Assembly (NCBI GenBank): GCA_030374765.1
Contig: JARGXX010000013.1
Location: 372,001-436,000, forward strand
Length of the DNA: 64,000 nt
From: Agarophyton chilense
Lineage: Eukaryota; Rhodophyta; Florideophyceae; Gracilariales; Gracilariaceae
Direction of reading: 5' to 3'
A program made the position numbers and the translations under genes. Shown one piece after another: positions 20,191-32,703 of the stretch. Numbering within the stretch: position 1 is the first letter of the stretch; each line of letters starts with the position of its first letter. The notes beneath the pieces were generated by a model. That model was not told the origin of the DNA. It worked only from the letters and a program-made list of their open reading frames with translations, and ran no database searches.

Positions 20191-22569
20191 TGTTTTCACT
20201 TGATTGTAATGCGATCGAGTACCGTAAAGATCGTCATCCAAGGTTGGAAATGTGTGCATCGGTGTGAAAAAAACCTTGGAAGTTGTGCTGAACGCCGCGT
20301 TTGGTATCGTTGTGCCATCCAGTTGCTTGTTTCGTAAGATGCTCGCCTTGTTGGTAAGTATGCCAAAACATTATGACTCATGTAACGAACAAGATCAAGG
20401 TCCGGCGTGTTGTGGCCCAATGTATAAATTAGTTTGAGTGCTTTGCAATTACTATCACCGGTGCGGTGTGAGAGGAGAATTACAGACATGTATCGATATA
20501 ACTGAAATAATGAGAGATGCTGGCGGCCCTGAAAATTCAGCGAAATTTTTTAATTAATCCAATCTATGTACTGCCTTAGCAAAGTTTCATCAATCAGTAC
20601 GAAGAATTCAGATCTTGTTCTAGGAAGTGTTTGTCCTTTGAGTTCTACACGAAGCCTGTCGAGAGCGTCAGAGCGAAACAACCAGGCTTTCTCTGCTATA
20701 ATATTTTCAGTAAACTTCTGCTGTAGCATAGCGACTCTTCGACGATGTTAGAACACTTCCATTTTTTAGATGTGTACACACCAGTCGACTTTGGGTTGTT
20801 GCGCCCTCGACTGAGGCATCTTGAGGACCCACAGCCTCGACCTCTAGCGCGACTTCTTCCGTGCTTTCGACCTCAGTTTCGCCCACGAGACCCTGTCTGA
20901 GGTGTATAAGGAATTGGTACGATCAGCTTTGGTGCTGTGTTCGGACTCACATGGGGTTCGCGTGGCTCAAAGTAGACCACCTTCTAGTTTTTCGATTCTG
21001 CTCGGGGCCAATGCTACAGGCTTCGTTGCTTGATCAATCCGATCTTCGCTTTCCAAACTGAACGACATGGTGGTATTTGAAAATGAGCTGAATTTAATTG
21101 TTCAATAATCTTTCGCAATGCGTATCGTTTATTGGTTCCTAACAGCCCCCAGAATCTGCCCTTTTTCAGAATTCTAATGAGCACTGTATTTCTCAATTCG
21201 CTACCTGGGTAACTTCTAAATTCTTGTAATGAGCACTGTAGTGCGCATCAATATAGTGAGGATTTGACTGCATTAAAGATTCTCTAGACTATTAGCTTTT
21301 GAAGCCCATCGAATACATTTAATTTTTCTTTACGATAAAACCCGCCCAATATACATGAATAGTTTCCGCGCAAGTATGATCACACCTCCATTTACAGCGT
21401 CGCATTCTTCGCCTCCGCTCCTGCTACGCGTCCACCGCTTTCCAGCCACTCTTATTCGCAGCGCCCGCGTGGCGCGTTAGAACTACTCGGTAACTGTTGT
21501 GCAAACGGCGATTCGGTGTAAACAGAGTAAACGGCGGCATTGCGGCGGAATCGATGTAATCGACGAAGAAAGGCGGTGCGAAAGCAGGACGAACGACAAG
21601 TTTGACGGTGATGAAGTTGTTGTAGTTGAGGAGGTTGAAAGTTGATAAAGTTAATGATGATGATTTCGGACAAAAGAAGTAGTTCTCTTGTTACGAGCTC
21701 TTTTATACTGACTCGGAGCTTGGTTTGGGTCTCTACTGCTTTAATTAAGGAGCGCCATTCCATTTCAAATCAACATCTCGTAGATTAGAGTACTAATTCA
21801 AAGTAAAGATTCAGTTTTGTGTATATCTAACGTTTGGTACTTGGAATTATAGTGCAATCTACGCAGCTACTTTCAATAGATTGTGTGTTGTAATTCTACA
21901 CTGACCTCTCGCGAGACGTCTTCAACAGTAAGCGCTGCTGAGACTGCCGCTGCTTTCGTCGTACCATTTAGCGCATCGATCTCCGTTCTCCAATTCTACG
22001 TGTACAGCACTACGAGTTTTGACAACGACCGTCCGGGGACGGAACGGCGCAGCGCGAATGGAGGCTCCAGGTTTGGAGTCTCTACCAGAAGCGCATGCAA
22101 ATATTGTCATAAACCGTAGAGCAGCACTGATGTGGTTGCTAGTCAATCACAACTTAAATGCGCTCTCATGTCGATCTTGGCGTTTTTTCAACAACATTTC
22201 ACTAGGACTCGAAGTGCGATGTTGCGCTTCGATCCTATCAACATTAACCCCAGACTTTACGACAACATCCACGGCAAACCCGCTAGGCGCTCGCAGCGCG
22301 CCTGCCTCGCGCCTGCCATGCGCTCACAACGAACGTAAAGAAAGACAAGAAGTTTATTGATTAAAAACATCTAAATCTTTCGATTATAGGAAAAACCCTT
22401 TTTTGTTGTTTTACAGATAACGGTCGAGCTTTAGAAGTTTAGAATATCCCAAAGTTTCGAGTTTCTGTAATGCAATGAGTGTGGTTTGCACCTCTTTATT
22501 TACAAAATAAACTTTATTTTTTACTTGAAGTACATTTTCCTTGTAGAACAAGTTAAACCCATCGTGGTA
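20191..22569. other. No gene recognised
   Basis: The sequence is AT-rich with a more GC-rich patch near 21400-21480 and 22020-22340. Open frames are short (22019-22360 plus, 21452-21763 minus) and carry no motif. The first 300 bases may be the 5' remnant of the decayed transposase-like gene. Confidence 0.45.
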
Positions 22570-22695
22570 AAGTCTGTTTCAAAATCATATCCCTCGCGCA
22601 AATTTTCCAAAAATAGACGTTTTGGCTACAGTAAAACTAACAAAATCAGTGTGAAAAAAATTTCAAGTAAAAAAACTGTTTCAAAATCATAACCT
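22570..22695. repeat. Left inverted-repeat region of the Tc1 element (IR/DR-like)
   Basis: Outer motif TCTGTTTCAAAATCATATCC near 22572 and inner motif CTGTTTCAAAATCATAACC near 22677 are direct repeats about 105 bp apart. Both would be transposase binding sites by analogy with IR/DR elements. Confidence 0.75.
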
Positions 22696-22746
22696 TTATT
22701 GCATCATTTTTATTCTAACGCGAGTTCAGTAGTTTATTTTTGCTCC

Positions 22747-23716
22747 TTAAGACTGTATAACACTTATAAAACGCTTTGGCATTGATTCTATAAAAGGATT
22801 GATAGCATTACAGTCAATCTTTTCCCAGCAATCTTTGATACAATTTTTCAGATCAAAAACTGTATCAAAATGCCTTCCTTGACCATAAACCATTCGGGCC
22901 AACATTCCCCAAATGTTTTCGATAGGGTTGAGATCAAGAGAGCTCGCAGGCCATTCCATAACCGACATATCTAGACTATTGAACCACTGTTTCATAGAAT
23001 TAGACTTATGCACAGGTGCATTATCTTTCTGAAAAATGAATTCTTCTCCGTGCATACAGTATGAAAAAGGTAAAAGATAGTTTTCTAGAACCTCAGCATA
23101 CTTTTCAGAGTTCATTGTAGTTTCAACAAAAGCCATATCAGTTGCTCCTTTCGTGGAGATTCCAGCCCAAACCATTATTGATGCGCCTCCTGAATGCCTA
23201 GTCACAAAGTTTTTCTTTTCGTAGACCATGCCAATAAAATTTATAGCAATCTGGACCATCAAGGTTAAACTTTTTTTCGTCGGAAAAGATAACATCATTT
23301 CATTCCGTTTTCCAATTAGCCTTTTGAGCACACCATTCAACTCGATTTTTCTTGTGATTATCTTTTAAAAAAAAAGTTTTCCTCATTTTTGTGTACTTGA
23401 ACAAATTTTGACAGTTGACTTCACACCGTATTGTAGATCTTGATAGAGGCAAATTTAGATTTTTGACAATTTTCCCGCAAGATGAAGTGTTGCGGCACAG
23501 TTTTTGCTTAATTCCACGCCTATTGGCCGGGGATAGTGCCGTAGGACGGCCGGTTGAACGGTTTGTTGCGTATGTAGCGGGGTTTTTGTTGAAGTTGCTG
23601 ATTTTTTTTGGGCTGCGCTTGAGTTTTCGGGCTATTTCTGCTGGAATCATACCCTGACCTACTAATTCCATGATTTCCAGCTGTTCAGAGCGTGTCAGAG
23701 GTGCACCACGAGCCAT
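22747..23716 (-). pseudogene. Tc1-family DD34E transposase, damaged
   Basis: It begins with MARGAPLTRSEQLEIMELVGQG (ATG 23716), a helix-turn-helix region with the GRPTALS hook-like block, then a second helix-turn-helix (LPLSRSTIRCEV). The catalytic core has [11 protein letters not shown] (first Asp near 23280), FQKDNAPVH (second Asp) and SLDLNPIENIWG, with 34 residues between the second Asp and the Glu: DD34E, the Tc1 signature. About 323 codons, close to the usual 340. An in-frame TGA at 23300-23302 comes just before FSDEKKF, and a frame change occurs near 23200 before RHSGGASIMVWAG. Otherwise the reading is well preserved, so inactivation is fairly recent. Confidence 0.88.
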
Positions 23717-23734
23717 AATTGAGCGAATGATTGT

Positions 23735-23864
23735 ATAAAGGATATACTTTTGAAACAGTGTTATTGACTTGGTGGCTTTTATTTGTTGTGAAATGTGCTC
23801 TACAGTACGTGAAATGCCTTTTTGGCGCAGTTTTTGTAAAGGGATATGTTTTTGAAACGCACTG
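23735..23864. repeat. Right inverted-repeat region of the Tc1 element (IR/DR-like)
   Basis: Inner motif (reverse complement CACTGTTTCAAAAGTATATCC) lies near 23736-23758; outer motif (reverse complement CAGTGCGTTTCAAAAACATA) ends at 23864. Together they mirror the left end. Confidence 0.75.
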
Positions 23865-26025
23865 TACACTTTCATAATGTTCGAAACCGACTTTATTATG
23901 CATATTTTTTCGAAGGCCATGCACAAGTCTGGTATAATTGCGTGTTGAGAGCGGCGCAAAAAAAGTTTTCGAGATGAAGTTTTTCGGGTTGGAATAATCA
24001 GACATTGTTGTTTCGGCCTTGAGAATAGTTTTTGAAACAGGAACAGCAGTCAATACATCAACACATCATCAGTTAGTTCGTCCTTAAATATCCAAAGAAA
24101 AAAGGTGGATGCCAATCAGTAGATCCTGAAGAGGGATGCCACACAATAGATTTTGCTTAAGCAAGAATACGTAGGTATTAGTGCTTTGGAAATCACACAA
24201 TTATGACAACCCTTTAAGCTTGCACGAGAATTATAACGTTTTCTAATGCACCACAATACAAGACTAAATTTGATTTATTCGACTGAAAGAGGTCAGTCGA
24301 ATGTGTGAAAGTTTTTCGATAACCCACCTTTACTTAGAAGAACTACTTCATTTAGTTTTTTAATATCTACACCTAACTTATCATGTAATTTAACGGAACA
24401 TGTATAGTACGACTAGTCCTGCACCAAGTCCTTCATCTATGGTAAATTTTTTTTACGTAAGGGACGATTTGCTTCTTCGGGTTGGCCTTTCAACCCGTTG
24501 GCATACATCATGAGTGGGCGTCCCAGACCAAGCACTGCAATTCAAAGACTTGGGACAGTTGGTTCTTTTTAGAAACCACTCTCTCGGAGGGGCTATTCAT
24601 GGCCAGGCAACCGTCGACCTTCAATTTCAGAAATGTAAATGAACTCCCGGACTTCATCTGGAATTGAAAACAATTGCGAAAGATGGGTAGTGTGGTATGC
24701 CAGAAAACCTTGACGCGGGGTACATTTTGGAGCTCGTCATGCTCGGGATCTAAGATATGAATGAATAAGAGCGGGCGGTCAGCAAAGCTCTTCCAATCCA
24801 GAGTATCCAGCCGTTTCCGTAACTTTTCCCGCATGTTGTGGCACCTGAGGTACAGTGGTTATATGTCTCCACGCGGTCCATTAAGATCGGAGTGGATCCC
24901 TCAGATCACGATGTGCAAGAATTTTGGTTTTGTTCTTCTAGGCGTGGGGACTGATGGGTCATGTTGCGGAGACAAAAGTTTCAGGTCCTTGGAAGTTTCT
25001 TCAAAGCGATTCCATCTAATCTCTGCTGTTGATGATATTTTTCGTTTACGTTAGTTTTAACCACTTTCAACTCACTTAAATGTTCTCTTTGCAACGGTTG
25101 GGACTTTTATGGACATGATGTATGTGCAAAGAGGTGGTCCATCCTTCCTCATGTGCCAGAAATCTTCATCAATTTGTAACTAGCCGTCAAGTACGATACA
25201 ATTATTTGTGAGAGGTTCTGCAGTTGTACAAATGGTGATTTATTCCTTTAAAAGTGCTACAGAACAGAATGCTATCTTATCGAGTCTCCCGCAAAAAGGC
25301 GAAGATGACGCCTTAGAGAATAAGATCATGGCATACATGAGGGCAAGAGTTGTAGGCGTTGTAGATGCTGCTTGGGATGTATTTTAATTCAGCCACGTCC
25401 GTAATATCCCACATGTAAAAGCTATTGATCGGCATCTTCAGGGACAGCGCCAGATCTGAATTCGAAACTGGAGACCGTTGAGAAGCCTCAAGTTCCCTCT
25501 TCTTTATAAGTACTTTAAACTCCCTTCTCAGTACGCTAATATGGACTAGATGAAATATTATGAGACCATGAGGATCTACTAGAAGCATTTCCAATCCCTA
25601 CAATCCTCTGAAGCAAGAAGAAATGCGGAAAAAATACTGATGTATGCTGTAGAGCGATCAACAGAGGATACAAATGTCTCTTAAACTAGATACCAATCCA
25701 CTGCAAACCCTGAATTGTTTAAGTTTCTCTTCGCTTCCTTCTCATGAACTCTGTTTTTGATTTATTTGAGAATCCCAAAAAAGTTGGATATGAGGACCTT
25801 CCAAACTTCAGGGAAGCTGCCAATGCTCTGGAAGTGTATATATAGTTTCCAATGAGGCAGTGAAAAGCTACTCAACTCCCTCTGACCCCAGGTATATGTT
25901 TCATACTTTCTATCAGCATGTAGTGATTTCTTTTACTTTGATACAAACACACAAAGTAAGCCTTGATTCAGATATTACCTCTTTTAATGTATGGCACAGA
26001 CGATAGAAATCGCTGAAAATAATCA
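23865..26025. other. AT-rich region without a recognisable gene
   Basis: Minus-strand frames at 24508-24834 (108 aa) and 25313-25594 (93 aa) look mildly protein-like but match nothing I know. They may be pieces of one decayed gene. No structured repeat was seen. Confidence 0.4.
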
Positions 26026-27050
26026 ATGAAATATCAGATGACCATGGCGAACGTCTTAAACGGAAAGACCTCTTCTTTTGAAGGGCTGGTATCTCAGCTT
26101 CCGAACATAAAAAGTGAAGTTGAACGAGCCATAAGAGCAATAGAATCACGACAAAAATCTTGTATCTGCTCCATAAGAAGGCTCACATGCCGGTACATTC
26201 AGATTAAAAGAGAACAAAAACAAGTCTTCGACAAAATATTAAGAGAAATATACTCTAGAAAAAACAAACATATGAACAAAGTTGCTGAGAAGACGAAGAG
26301 ATATTTCTTATGGGGACGTGCTGGGACTAAAAAAGACATAAATGCTGTGGTTGTTACAAGGTTTAGAGGAGCAAAAATTTGTTTTGGTTCAGAGTACTAC
26401 AACTTCAGACATTGCTCCTGCGCCGTATGAAAGGGAAAGAACGATACACGGTCGTCTCCAGCTTGGTGCTGACGACGATGGAGACTCAAAAATTATAGAA
26501 GAACATAAACTTTAAAAGTACAGACCAAGATCGCAGCAAGCCGATCTACTTTGTAGACCCTCCGCTCTGGTAAACGGCGAAGCTTTTATGGTGCTGAAGG
26601 TTTTGTTTGCACTCATTAACACTGCTCTTAAAGACTTGATGAATTTAAGAAAGACTTTCGGCGGGATAGTTATCGACATGGCACGAGTGTACATACAACT
26701 TGTTCCACTCGTTCCAAAGACCCAAAATGTGACAGATTGGAATAAAACAGTTGGAGTTGTAAAATTCTGTGTTTTATGGAAACTTGCTTGGTATTATTTT
26801 GATCTGTGGGACAGAGGACCTGTCATTTTACAATTAACAGAGCAAGTACGGCAGCAAAACGAGCTCGTATTCGCTCAAGATGTTCTGTTTCTAGGTCGTG
26901 GATCATTTCATCAAATGCTCGACTGACACTTACATGTACATGTAATTCTAAGAAAGCGTACAATGGTGTGTTGAAGTGGGCTACCACAAATCGAAAAGAA
27001 TATATGAGGCTTAACAGAATAATTGTAGTGCCAACGAACCAGCTGGTTGA
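26026..27050 (+). pseudogene. Unassigned broken reading region
   Basis: A 134-aa frame (26026-26430) reads like a real protein fragment: FEGLVSQLPNIKSEVERAIRAI (probable coiled coil), IRRLTCRYIQIKREQKQVFDKI, RYFLWGRAGTKKDINAVVV. A further frame at 26588-26926 contains NTALKDLMNLRKTFGGIVIDMARVY. The order and spacing suggest one decayed gene, but no family is recognised. Because the nature of the source is unknown, I give no function. Confidence 0.3.
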
Positions 27051-27591
27051 TTAGAACAACGAAATTGTTCCCAAAAGGGTTTGAGGCAAACTCCATGAGA
27101 AAGAGCGTGCAACTACGACCGCTCCGATTCGTGGTGCAAATAGAAAACTGATGCAGAACATCAACAACAGAGGAGCAGAGAGCGTGTTACCGTATGCTCC
27201 AACGTGCTTTAAGTTTAGGTTGCTGTTATGGTGACAAGAAACGTAGTTGAAGCACCTGTTTTAAACAGGAAGCTTTTCATTGTCACTGGAATCCGCAACA
27301 GAGTACTACGAACTTTTAAAATCGAGTAAAATGGCAGTATACAGAAAAAGTTATATTTAAAAAACAAAGAAATTATTTTGTGTTTTAGTTTACCGATGTG
27401 AAAGTCGAAAGTTAAACATGAGGTTGCAGGTGATAAATTTGAAGGAGAAACATTAAAGAAAGTGATAATTTATTTGAAACGCAACGTTTAGTTTTACAGA
27501 AAATCGAAGACGCTCCTTATGTTTTATTACCGAGCGAATGCGTAGGTAATTTTATTTCCGAGTGAAACAATCCAAGACGCCTCTACATGGT

Positions 27592-27757
27592 CGGTTTGAA
27601 ACTTATCTCCACCTCCTCGCGGTGCTGGCCGGGCAGTACTAACTGGCTAACGGAGAAAGTCAAGGAGTGATCCTTGTTGGGTGTGAAATCAGATGCTATT
27701 AAGCAGATGTTTTCAGTTGCGATTTCTGACGCTAATAAGCGAAAGAATTCAAATTAG
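27592..27757 (+). repeat. About 167-bp direct repeat, copy 1
   Basis: It starts near CTTATCTCCACCTCC and contains GCGGTGCTGGCCGGGCAGTA and CAAGGAGTGATCC. It is about 90% or more identical to 28036-28203. The pair lies just upstream of the DIRS-like element's first gene. Confidence 0.85.
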
Positions 27758-28035
27758 TGGGAAAGGCTGGGACTGCAAGTGTGATATGGGGGAAACCTCA
27801 CGAGCACGACCAGTTTTAGAGACTATATGGATGACTAGGTTATGAAAGACTGCGAGTGTGATGAGGACGAAACTATATGCCTCGGGCACAACCGGAATTG
27901 ACTAGGCGTCATGTAGAATCTACAATCTTAAAGAATGTCACCTTTCTCACATTTCCGTCGCGGCGAGGCCCGAGAAGGCTTTTAAGCTGTAAGGGTGAGT
28001 TGCCGAGGGGGATTAACTAGTCAAGAAGATACGGG

Positions 28036-28203
28036 CCGGATTGAATCTTATCTCCACCTCCTTCGCGGTGCTGGCCGGGCAGTACTAACTGTCTAATGGA
28101 GAAAGTCAAGGAGTGATCCTTGGGGGGTATGAAATCAGATGCTATTAAGCAAATGTTTTCAATCACGATTTCTGACGCTAGTAAGCGAAAGAAATCAAAT
28201 TTT
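28036..28203 (+). repeat. About 167-bp direct repeat, copy 2
   Basis: This is the partner of 27592-27757. Between the copies there is a weaker internal repeat (GACTGCAAGTGTGAT near 27772 and GACTGCGAGTGTGAT near 27848). The pair could be part of the terminal repeats of the DIRS-like element, but no third copy was found at its right end. Confidence 0.85.
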
Positions 28204-28615
28204 GCAGTTCTGGTCAGGATTTTGGGATTTTTCTGAATATTCTGGCTGGGCTGCGGAGAAGAATTTTATCTTCTCTGTGTGGGTGAGTCCTGAGAGAGGT
28301 AAAGGAAGTCTTTGGTGCTGTTTGTTTGTGTCTTGCTGTCCGTGTGTGTTGTTGCGGGTTGATTGGAGAACTCTCTAAGGACTGTTTTCCTCCTTCAATA
28401 CACATAAATACCACACGTGGACAGATGGACACGACGGACAGATGTAAGAAAAGACTTGGTGATTTTGGCAATCGTAAGGTCCGACCATGTACCACTAGGT
28501 TAATTCCTAGGGGTCTGGCGGATACGAGGCCTAGACCTAGTTTCCACTAGTATGGGGTTCAGGTGACGGCTGGACCTTTTTAGGTCACGCGCTCAGTCGG
28601 GAGCAGCCCTCCTTA

Positions 28616-31600
28616 ATGCGCAAGCCTCTGCTATGGGTTAAAGTAGCCTGCTGGTTGGCTTGGGTCAGCCTTCCGGAGCAGTATAGACCTGCTACAAACA
28701 AAGATAAAACTTTGTGCTCTGTCCTGGCGAAAGCCATCAAGGGCAAGGGCGGAGGTGCCCTGACCTTGTTCAGGGAGAGGTTCGGGGCGAATGCGTCCGA
28801 ATATTTGGAAGAGAGACCGACTAGTAGGCGTGCCCTGCTTGAGGCTCTCAGAAAGGAATTGATGGGGATCCCAAAAGAGGGAGATTACAATGATCTCTTA
28901 TGGGGAATCCAAGATGGGACATACTCAATAAGTGTTGCCGGCAAAGATGGCGGAACCGGACAGGCTCCTGGTGGATCGAGTGGTTCAAAAAGGCAAAAAG
29001 ACACTGACGAGGAAGATGAGAGTGGCGACGAGTACTCTGATAGATCTGAGGCTGAGGAGGCTCCGAAGACGCTCAAGGAACCTGAATCGCTTGGTGCTAT
29101 TCTGTTGGTCATTTCTGCTGTGCAGAAAGGGCAGGCCAAGATGCTCAAAAAGCAAGGAGCGCTGGAAGGGGAAATCAAGCGTCTGAAGGGGAAGCAGCGT
29201 TCTTGCGGCCGTGATCTAGCGAAGGATTTGGATAGAGCTTTAGCTGAGGGAGGGTTTGACGGCCCGGACTTCGGTGGGAGTTCTTCTGGTTCGGAGCCGG
29301 AGGCCGATACAGATGTGGCTACAAGCGAGAATAAGAAGATCAACAAAAAGTTCTTCGAGAAGTTTGCAGCTCGCCCTTTCCCGGAACAGTCTTTGCAGGT
29401 AGATCTCTTATTGGGGGAGAATATGCTCCGCAAAGCACTCACGAACTACCCGACGGTGTCGGCGTGGGTGGAGGCTCAGCGTCTGACAAATCTTCGAAGC
29501 AAGCGAGAGGCAGCAAGTCTTGCCAAAATAGTAGACTGTATCATTGGATCGTTTGGGATCATGAGAGCCCGGCGTGAATTGGCAGTTGAAGTCGCTCTAC
29601 GGCGTTTGGCAGCCGTCATTATGGCGGAGAACTCAGGCAACTGGGATGCTGCTCGCGAGCTAGAGGAGGATGACAACGAGCTAGTCCCGGAGAAATATCG
29701 ACGAAGGCTGCATAAATCTGCAAAATTACGTCGTGAACTCGCGGGGCGCTCCCGAAAAGATAAGTCTGCCCCGGGTGGCGGGGAGACGAACTAGGGAGTT
29801 CATTTAATAAAACAACAACAACAGCAACTCGAGGGATTTGGAGTAATGGACATGCGGGACTTGCTTCCCCTACAGTGGGCGATCCCAGGTGGATCTGGGC
29901 ATGTGCAAAAACAAGCTAGTATGAATAGTCGACTAAGTCAGCGTTACGCAGAGTGGCGCATGCTGGACACGGTTACTCGAAGACTTATAGAAGGGCTGAA
30001 TGGCCTATATGCCGGGCATGTCTTCTCTCTAGAGCCTCAAGGTGAGGAGAGAAACGCGGTTCAGCGGTTAGCAACCACCTTCTTGCGAGACATCGGGGAG
30101 GCAGCATGCCGCCGAAATTATTTCGCTGCGGCGGCTGCCGTCGCTAAGGATGAAGGCATATTTTATTATGGTGATAAGCACTCCTGGAAGCTTATCAAAC
30201 CTGATCTGGTGTCATTGCCGGTCGAAGGACTGGCGGCGTCTGCGGACGTCTTGACATTACTGCCAGAAAATATTCGGGTCGCTTATGAGTCGCGAGACTC
30301 ACAGGTGAAACCGAAGTGGGAAAGGGAGGCCCTCCGGAAGCCCTTCTGTGGGGTTGAAGGGGGAGCATACAAAAGGCTTATTGAAAAGCTGGAGGGAGTG
30401 GGGATAATATCGTTACAAAGGGAACAGGCAAAAGTAACGAATGGAGTTTTTGCGGTACCCAAGAAAGAAAAGGGCAGTCAACGCCTAATTATCGATGCGA
30501 GAAATGCTAATAACGCATTTTTCGCAGCCCCAGATACACAGTTGCCCAACCCAGCAGACCTTGCTAGACTTTATCTGCCTTCGGGCACTAAGCTCTATGT
30601 AGGGAAAACTGATATGGACAACCAGTATCACAAAATGAAGATGCCTGAGTGGTCACGGACTATATTTGGTCTGCCCAGTATCAGCTATGGAGACTCGCAG
30701 TTGTTCCCTGTTGTCTGTTCGATGCCGATGGGATGGTCTCATTCCGTCTAAATAGCCCAGAACGTGCACAGGTTTCTGCTTGAGAGAGCCGGGTTGAAAC
30801 AAGAAGATTGGATACCGGATGTGATCGAGGTATCGGCTTTCCGCTATGGGGCGTACGTCGATGATTATTTTTCTTTGGGTACCTGTTGGGAGAAAAGCGT
30901 ACAGATTCTGAAAGTGGTTGTCGAAGAGTCCAGGAAGAGTAATCTGCCCTCCAAACCACAAAAAATATCGTGGCCAGGAGAGAGTGAGTTTACGGAAGTC
31001 CTAGGCATTGAAGTATACCTCAATGGCCTGCTGATGCCCGACGCAGAAAAGTTGCGTAAACTAATAGGGTTAACGAAAGCGGTCATAGGTAGGAGAAGAT
31101 GGAATGTGAAAATGCTACAGCGTCTGTTAGGCAAGTGGGCGTGGTTTTTGTTGCTCCAACGTCCCCTGTTCTCAGTTCTATCTGCGGTATACAAGTTGAG
31201 CCGAGCAGAACACGAGTCTGTGGTGGCCTCAAAAACCGCCAAACAAGAATTATCTTTGCTCGTTGCTCTCTCACCTTTAATACGCGTTGATTTGACTAGA
31301 GAATTTGTGGAGACGGTACTCTGCGTTGATGCCAGTTGCTGGGGAGGAGGCGTCGTTTACACGGCGACAGAAGACCCTCTCGGGCTGCTGACAGCGTCCG
31401 CGGATGATAAAGTACAATGGATTAACGCACAACCATGGAAGCTAGCTATTAGACACAAATGGCATAAAAAATCACCCATCCATATCCTCGAGGGGGAAGC
31501 GTGCATTTTAGGGCTTCGATGGGCACTTCGACAACGGAAACATTTTGGAAAGCGTCTGATAATCTTCATTGACAACCAGGCTCTTATTGGAGCCTTGAAG

Positions 31601-32703
31601 AAAGGACGCAGCAGTGTGTACAGTTTTAACCGGATTTGTCGTAGAGTCGCGGCTTTGCTCTTGGCTGGAAACATGAGACTGGAAGCATTTTACGTGCCGT
31701 CAGTAAATAATCCTGCTGATGAACCCTCCAGGACTGTTTGAGCTAGCCAACAAGAGGGTAAAGCCAAGCACTCTCCAAAATTACCGAAAAAACTTGCAAC
31801 ACTTTGTCGAATGGTTGAAAACACTGGATGATTCTGAAAGAAAGTACTCTACGCCACGGGAGGTGGACAGGTTTTTCACGAGGTACTGTGTGGAGCGGCA
31901 CAGGGCAAACCCAAATTTGCAGTGGGGCCAAGCGGCCCAAGCCAAAGCAGGGTTAGAATTCTTCTACCCGAACTTAGTTGGGAAACTACCCTTGTCGGGA
32001 TTAAGTATCCAAGGGTGGGTAAAAGCTAGGCCGGTACAGCATCACGAGGTTTGCCCTGAACCGGTTGCTTATGCAATAGCACTCGACCTGGTTCGGCATG
32101 GAAAACCGGACATAGGCGTGGGAATACTACTGCTGTTCGATGGGTATCTCCGTCTGGGGGATCTGTTGGGACTTGGAATTGACGATATTGTGATACTCGA
32201 TCTGTCAAGGAAAAGGCCGCACTATGGAAGCATGAATATTTCTATTTCAAAGCGCGGCCGAAACGAGGCAGTAACAATACGGCCATAATTTATGGCAGTA
32301 TTGTTGTCTCGATTGATAGAAAAGAAAAAGGGTATTAAGGGAACATAAGCTTTTTAAAATGTTTCCAGCACGATTTAGGGAGCCTCTTCGGCGTGCCGCT
32401 GTGCGACTTTCGATAACACAAAGTGGTACCCCTCACATGCTGCGGTTTGGCGCTGCCACAACCGATAAACTTTATGGTCGCCTCACCGACCATGAAATAA
32501 AAAGCAGAGGTCGTTGGGCGTCAGATAAGAATTTTAAACTCTATATACAGCCTCACAAGTTGTATGGGTTCACGAAAACTTTGACAGACGCCCAGCGACT
32601 TCAGTTCGAGGCGGTTATTGCCAGGGCAGCAACATTATTCAACGTTACGCCACCCGCTTGGGTTGGGGGGTCGGGAGAACGTGCAAGCACCAGAGGAGGC
32701 TAG
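28616..32703 (+). mobile_element. DIRS-like (tyrosine-recombinase) retroelement fossil
   Basis: Three parts follow one another. First is a gag-like region (28616-29794; no zinc knuckle, acidic middle, Lys/Arg-rich end). Second is a reverse transcriptase-RNase H region (about 29846-31741) with LIIDARNANNAFF, YVDD and the RNase H blocks LCVDASCWGGGVVY and IFIDNQALIGAL. Third is a tyrosine recombinase (about 31719-32703) with RLGDLLGL and TPHMLRFGAATTD (the H-x-x-R box) followed by GRWAS. A recombinase in place of an integrase is the hallmark of the DIRS order. The recombinase frame overlaps the RT-RNase H frame, which is common in this family. It looks nearly whole, with about two breaks. Confidence 0.9.

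Larger units (their letters stand above)
22570..23864 (-). mobile_element. Tc1-type DNA transposon (1295 bp, TA target duplication)
   Basis: A TA lies on both sides (22568-22569 and 23865-23866). The ends match as inverted repeats: AAGTCTGTTTC at the left, CAGTGCGTTTC as the reverse complement of the right, 8 of 11 identical. Each end also has an inner copy of the same motif: left CTGTTTCAAAATCATAACC near 22677, right the reverse complement of CACTGTTTCAAAAGTATATCC near 23736-23758. Two direct repeats inside each inverted end is the IR/DR arrangement of some Tc1 elements. A transposase lies between, on the minus strand. Confidence 0.85.

Noticed and set aside
27592-28203. Repeat pair as ribosomal RNA gene pieces
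   Set aside because: The GC-rich core superficially resembles structured RNA, but no conserved rRNA segment is recognisable and the copies are too short.
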